Assembly (NCBI RefSeq): GCF_003590095.1
Contig: NC_039481.1
Span: 7,006,001 to 7,070,000, forward strand
Length of the DNA stretch: 64,000 nt
From: Trichoplusia ni
Taxonomy: Eukaryota; Arthropoda; Insecta; Lepidoptera; Noctuidae
Reading direction: 5' to 3'
Shown here: piece after piece, positions 58,326-64,000 of the stretch
How the letters are laid out: each line of letters starts with the position of its first letter
Numbering within the stretch: position 1 is the stretch's first letter
The notes under the pieces: generated by a model
Database searches by the model: none
What the model was told of the DNA's origin: nothing
The model's input: the letters and a program-made list of their open reading frames with translations, nothing else
Made by a program: the position numbers and the translations under genes

Positions 58326-61138
58326 TATAATATGATAACATTATGCGGGAATTTCTCAACGTGTTCTTGAGGGTACCAAAAAGAACAAGTTCTCATTATA
58401 ACATAATATTCTGTTGTACCTCTACAGGGACCGGTTAAAACATCCTATTTTAAATGAGCGATCGAGTAGTCGAGAATCAGTGACTCTACCCTAACTACTT
58501 CACAACAAGTTGATACTCACCACGTACCTTCCATATACCTTTTAATTAAGACATGACAAGACGATATTAAACATGATTTAGTCGGACGCGACGCAAGGTA
58601 CCTTCGTTAAAAGCAAACAAATCAATCAAATAGAAGCGTGCTGCCGACGTGATTAATATCTGAGTTCTCTAATGAATTGATGACAACCGCTTGAGACTGA
58701 ATGGCACCACTACATAATATGTTTATTAGGCAGAAGTTTAGAATGTGGAGCCCGATATATCTAGATTTCATCTTTCTTTTATTTTTGTACGAGTGTTGAC
58801 AGTGTCCTAGCTGCAAATTGTGGTACGTGACTCAAAGGAGCAGCGAGTCTTAGATCCATGAGTTAGACTACCTCAGATATAAATAAGTTGAATGAACGCA
58901 TAAAATGTGGGCTGTTGATATCTCCGCACGTGACTCGTTTTTTTTGTTTCCAGGAGCTAGTTTATTCTTAAAGATTTTGTGCTATTTGGCGTTAGGTACA
59001 AGGCAGTAGGTAAGTGTGGTATTGTGCGGTTTCCAGTTTAAAGCCAAAATGGCAAATGGGCACAATATGTTGTTAGCTCAGTTATGGCATGACATCATCC
59101 TGAGATTCCCAGCTTTCTTGCATCAGGTTGCCAAACACGTCACAAAAACATCGATGACAAACTTTCACCAATCTTAAAATTTTCTATTTATTATTCTGGA
59201 TATTGATAAAACCAAAGTAAGTAGGATACTTACCCCAAAAATAAATCTGTGGTCCAAACTATGATTTTGCTAGTAGGTACGTTTTCCTCCCAGTATCCGC
59301 CTTATAATTAGAACAACCATTTATTTGCTTTAAAATTGGATCCTAATTTCAAGGTGAATTGATCTTGCATAATATTATAATTATATCGATAAATATTGGC
59401 GTTGAATTACTAAACAAATATTGCTTGTTTGAACTATTAGAAGGATCAATATTATCATCAAATTTGAAGAAAAATACCTATTAATTAACAGGCGGCTTTT
59501 GGCCTAGATTAGGCGAGTGACGTGATTAATTAAATCATTGGCGGGCCGCGACACATCTCGACACATGTCGTCTATAATTACTTAATTAGATACTTGATTT
59601 TTAGCTCTCGTAATAGGCGAGTTATGCAACTAAAATACAAAACAAATATTAGTTTTCGATAAAACAAGTATTTTCTAAAAGAATGATTCGTCTTCGACAA
59701 ATATTTATTTAGGTAGTTACCTACTCTGCCTACCTACATAATGTTATGGAGAGTAGACCTACAAGATTGTTGTTAAGTGAATTACAGCCATGTTCCAAGT
59801 TAACCAGTCAGTTATAATACCGGTAGAGTCACTTTGTAACAAAGATCGTATTGTAACGGTTCGGGGTTCAAAATAACAATAAATCAGTCACGTTATTAGT
59901 AGATATCCCTAAGTTTATAATGTTCACAGTAGAACCTTTGGCAGTTTATAAACCTGCCCAAAAATCTTCAAAAAACACGTTTACCGTTTTATGAATTCAT
60001 TTTCAGATTTCACTTAAAATTGCATTTTGGAAATGTATTTTCAAAGGTTTTTCTTGGACCGAACACAGTATACATCATTCAAGAACTCATGAGGTATGCC
60101 ATTATTGCTTTGCCTGGATGCTTGTGAAATCTCGCCAATAATTCCAGTAAAACCGTTAAAGCCTACGTTCAGGTCAATGGCGGAGGCTATTTTCAGCATA
60201 GTTCTAATCTTCTATCCGTTATTATCATCGATAGATTTCGAAGTTAGTAGGAATTATTTCCATTCCGTTAGTTTTTTAAATGCTTAGGCTGTATTGTACC
60301 GTAATGTATAATAAATAAGGCAATGATATTCTAAAACTTTGAAAAAACATTAGTGCAGCATACGGGTTTGTTAGAATCAGCTCTCTACTATGATGAAACA
60401 TCTAAGTTTGCATACAATTGCTGTTGTAAACATAGTGGATGGTATTGTACCTACTTGGTACAATCTAATATACAAAATTTTAATTTTGTGCTGGCTCATT
60501 ACAAATTATTGGTTTACTGACATGTTATGTACGAACTATCACCTGATTTAAATATAAATGAAGGTCGTTATCATTGGCTCTTTTCACCATATTAAAGCCC
60601 TGCCCAGGACGTGGTCGGAGTTTGCTTCGTCACGCACTCGATTACCTTAGTCCGCCAGCTGGTTTGGCTACGGACGAATGTGCTTGTGATGCGCAGACCG
60701 TTGACATCCTTGATGGGTGTGCATAGACTTTTAATTAGTAATAGAAGAGAATTATGCACATCGTAAATAATCATGTAAGGATATAATTAAATCGCATTTT
60801 AATAGTTTCTTATTAGTCGAGGCCAATTATGAATTTAACCACCATAATTTTAGTTAAGATATGCGGGTCTTTTTTCCTATTTTGTGTTCTTTTCGGATCG
60901 AATATTAAATTAATCTGTGTCACTATTAGTTAAGATTTATGTTATAAAACCGTAAACGTTAGACCCAATTCGTGTATAGCAGTCATAAAAATTGTATAAT
61001 CTGTTCGCTTAACGTGTTGACAACAACTGTCAGATCTGTCTAACGAAAAATGACGTAAATAGTAGTACAACAAAAATAATTTAATTGAATAAATCGTGTA
61101 TTGATTATTGTTATAAGGTTTTAGTGAATAAGATCAAC

Positions 61139-64000
61139 ATGTTTTGCTGTTTGAAAAGTTGCATGAATGGCTTCACCCTAACACCTAGTGTACCAATAAG
61201 AATAAAAGAAAATCCAGTTCAATTGGATACATTACACATGGGTTTGTATACTTAACTATAATTACTTCCCGTATAACAAAGGCAAACAAACAGTGTTTAC
61301 TAAATCAATATCGGCAATTGCTTCGTGCATTTGTGGTGGAACATGCTGGAAATTTCGTAATAGAGATGAGTGAATCCGCGCATCGATTTTGCGTGGGACG
61401 GAAAGTTTTGGTCCAAACGAACATAAAGCTAGACGGTACTTATTGCGCGATACTGTGTCATTAGATAAAAGAAAATACTGTTTCTAGTACGTTTTGAAGT
61501 CATTTAGTTACTGCGCCTTGAAAATATAACATATTAACATAATTTGACAAATATCGTAAATAATATCGAAATGTAAGATAAGACGCCTACACACACTACG
61601 GTGTACTTGCTCCATACACAATGTAGTCTGAGCCTCTCTGCACAATTCACTATTAGCCGGTACTATTATCTAAAAACTCTACCTAATAACACATGTTAGC
61701 CACACAAATCATACAACTAATGTGATATAAGCAATAATACAGTACATACGTGTTTCAGGTCATGAGATGGTGATAATTAAAGGTGGGCAGCGAGTCTGTG
61801 GTTCCGGCTGTGCATTGGGAAACGCTCCTCTGATGCAGAGCAAGTCTTACTTTGAGATGAAGCTGCAGCAAGGCGGTGTGTGGGCAGTAGGTGTGGCCAC
61901 CAGGGACACAGACCTCAATAGGGTTCATGGTTAATATTGTACTTTTATCGTAAGCATTATACTCAGTTTGTTAAGGTATTTAAAAGAAGGAACTTATCTT
62001 GGCGTGCCTTGACATACTAACACATATAATGAAACTGACATGTACAAATACAAATTATATATTTCAGTATGTTTGGTTTTAGTTGTGCTTAATTTTAAGC
62101 CAAGGTTTTAGACCCATAGTTTATTTAAAAAAAAACAAACCAAACATTCAGAAACTGCTTTCAGCAACAATAGTCTATAAACACTGTCAGGTTTACAAAT
62201 CCTTAACATAACAAAATCCAAGTATTTGAATTAGGAAATTGATGTACTTGAACTGCAGCACTGGAAAACAACTGAAAACTTGCTGAACATTTAGAGCATA
62301 TAGGGTAGTCAAGGCCGGATCTAGAGGCCCAGGGGCCCCGAGGCAACAAAAGAGTGAGGGGCCCCTTGGTTCAAGTTATTTTCATTCAGTGAAACATTTA
62401 TCGAGCTTTTTAGATGCCTACTTTGGTGGTGGGCCCCTGGTCATAGTGGGCCCCTAGGCACTGACCTAAACTGCCTTATGGATAATACGGCACTGAGGGT
62501 AGTTTGTTAATCTGATTTTGTTTATCCAATTTCAATACTGTTGTAACACAAATATACAAGTCCATGGTTGGGTTGATAAAGATGCAATACAACTCACAAA
62601 AAAATCATTATTCTCATTTCCTGCAATATAGGCTACAAATGTTTGTGATGTGTTATTTCCAGAAATACATAATATTTACTTTAAAGAATAATTAAAAGCT
62701 ATTTAACTATTCGCAACTTTTGCAACAATATGTTTTGGTTTTTGAACAGTTCATTTTAATCTAAAATACTATAGAAAACAATGATTTTTCACAAAAAATA
62801 TAAGTATTCCTAGAAAATAGAACGTAAGTAACTACTTAAATATTAAACAGAAAAAACAATATATTTTTTGTAAAATGTAAAATTTCCCAAAGAGTTATAC
62901 ATAAGTGACACTAGGTGTTGAGAATGAGCTAGTTTAATTAACATTTGTTCTAAATAGCAGTCTTATTCATACGACAACTTAGCATTCATGCAGTGTTGGC
63001 GCCATGTTTGGTGTGTCATGATAAGTTGCAATGTGTCCTCCAACATAATTCTATGCAGACTTTGTATTTACATTGCCAAAATTGTTATTTAGGTCAATGT
63101 TGAGTAATGTTTATGTAAGCTGAAGTTAGGTGTTACTAATTAAATAATACTTTGTCTTGGCTTTGTTTGTAGACTGTTGTAATTTGTATTGTACAAAATT
63201 TTAACTACCTACTCCCAATATTTATTTATTTTTTCTTCAAGTGGTAACTTAAATGTCTTAAAATATTAAGTGAATTATTAGTGTTCTAGAATTTATGATT
63301 TCTTGGATGTAATTCTTCATTTATAATAATCTCCATTCATCAATTTCCAGGTGGAATGGACAAAGAGTCATGGTGTCTGAACAGCGACGGCACAGTCCGA
63401 CATTCCAACATAGAACTATACCACTTAGCTCCAGCGCCCCGAGAGTCTCCTACAGCCGACCTACTAGTGTCCACAGAGTCTCCTACTCATGAGAATGAGA
63501 AGCCGGAGAGTGAGAAGCAAGCAAACACAGCGGCCATCATGCCGGTAGAGGGCGACACTATCGGAGTCGCCTACGACCATGTAGAACTGAACTTCTTCTT
63601 GAATGGGAAGAATATGGAGATTCCTGTTAGTAATATTAGAGGAACTGTTTATCCGGCGCTCTATGGTGAGTCTGCATCTCAAAATATACATGAGAATTTA
63701 ACATTATTTAATGTTAATCGTTGTGTGCTGGAATATTTATTGCATTGTATTGTTAGTCAATCTATGTATGTATATCCATATCTTGACCAAATAAACAAGA
63801 TGAATTAGGTTAATTCACTAAAAAATCACATAATATCGTCTTTATTTGGTAGGAAAGAATATTCTGAGCATGTTATTCACTTCATATAGTCATTAAGAAT
63901 TATTTTATTTATCTTATTTTTACGATGTTTCTTTTTCAGTGGACGACGGCGCCATTTTGGACGTGATTTTCGAGAACTTTCTGTACCCTCCGCCGTCAGG
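61139..64000 (+). CDS. SPRYD7: SPRY domain-containing protein 7, C-terminus beyond the window
   Basis: Exons 61139-61241, 61759-61929, 63351-63665 and 63940 to past 64000 join in phase. The product starts MFCCLKSCMNGF and continues with VQLDTLHMGHEMVIIKGGQR, SYFEMKLQQGGVWAVGVATR, YDHVELNFFLNGKN, IRGTVYPALY and VDDGAILDVIF, matching human SPRYD7 as remembered. About 217 residues are visible, so the human-like end (roughly the last 25 residues) is cut off. SPRY folds are protein-binding beta sandwiches; the partner of SPRYD7 is not established. The N-terminal CC pair is retained. Between the strand ending LYHLAP and EGDTIGVAYDH there is a Glu/Ser/Thr-rich insertion about 25 residues longer than in human. 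Intron 2 holds the repeat at 62311. Confidence 0.95.
62311..62495 (-). repeat. GGGGCCC-rich dispersed repeat, copy B (inverted)
   Basis: Runs from AAGGCCGGATCTAGAGGCCC to TTATGGATAATACGGCACT and is the reverse complement of 16583-16779 over nearly its whole length with scattered changes, about 45.5 kb away. It is in SPRYD7 intron 2. Confidence 0.85.

Larger units (their letters stand above)
54519..61138. other. Long intergenic region without a recognised gene
   Basis: About 6.6 kb between the lectin promoter and SPRYD7, diverging from both. No exon with family resemblance was found on either strand; the open frames are short and unremarkable. It contains a dispersed repeat (56520-56775) and a TAGG simple tract (58296-58325). 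The part next to 54519 should hold upstream control elements of the lectin gene. Confidence 0.55.

Noticed and set aside
60592..60774. 60-codon minus-strand frame in the intergenic region
   Set aside because: Short and without a recognisable motif. It could be an old transposon scrap, but nothing supports a name.
1..64000. CRISPR array, toxin-antitoxin, prophage or other prokaryotic system
   Set aside because: No regularly spaced repeats or bacterial-type gene packing. Splice sites and gene families are those of an insect nuclear genome.

Overview
This is a stretch of insect nuclear genome, almost certainly from a moth or butterfly. The genes are split by short GT-AG introns, the intergenic DNA is AT-rich, and the introns carry dispersed repeats typical of Lepidoptera: LINE 3' ends coding 'AYVQQWT'-like and 'DDMTxKxVS'-like tails, a tRNA-related SINE with an inverted B box, and a repeat ending in 'cttgaccg' plus a T run. 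No bacterial, viral, CRISPR or operon-type system was seen. All exon joins below were worked out by hand from splice-site consensus, reading-frame phase and remembered family sequences, not by alignment.

Layout. 206-2309 (+): last exons of a RASA2/RASA3-type Ras GTPase-activating protein (Drosophila Gap1). 5954-7621 (+): arginine-rich protein with an N-terminal UAP56-binding motif, a UIF/FYTTD1-like mRNA export adaptor. 9056-9796 (-): small secreted CULT-domain (cereblon ligand-binding-like) protein. 10625-12760 (+): intronless RUN plus Rubicon-homology protein of the PLEKHM1 class. 14408-18692 (-): TWINKLE mitochondrial DNA helicase, 10 exons. 21056-43043 (-): Mediator subunit MED12 (kohtalo), 48 coding exons and 2,424 residues, all in consistent phase. 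43786-44344 (+): PIN4 parvulin. Its stop codon overlaps, as ATGA, the start of a second spliced frame (44341-44950) for an unknown 111-residue membrane protein. 45660-51012 (-): secreted C-type lectin, schlaff/Clect27-like, with a TATA/Inr promoter and tiny noncoding exon at 54457-54518. 54519-61138: a long stretch with no gene recognised. 61139-64000 (+): SPRYD7, running off the window end.

These are mostly housekeeping genes with unrelated jobs: Ras signalling, mRNA export, lysosome/autophagy tethering, mtDNA replication, transcription, proline isomerisation and cuticle. Two divergent pairs share short 5' regions (CULT/PLEKHM1-like, 828 bp; MED12/PIN4, 742 bp), and two convergent pairs share 3' regions (PLEKHM1-like/TWINKLE; PIN4/lectin). 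The most unusual items are the apparent PIN4 plus membrane-protein dicistron, the secreted CULT protein that keeps all three pocket tryptophans, and a 42-nt in-frame microexon in MED12.
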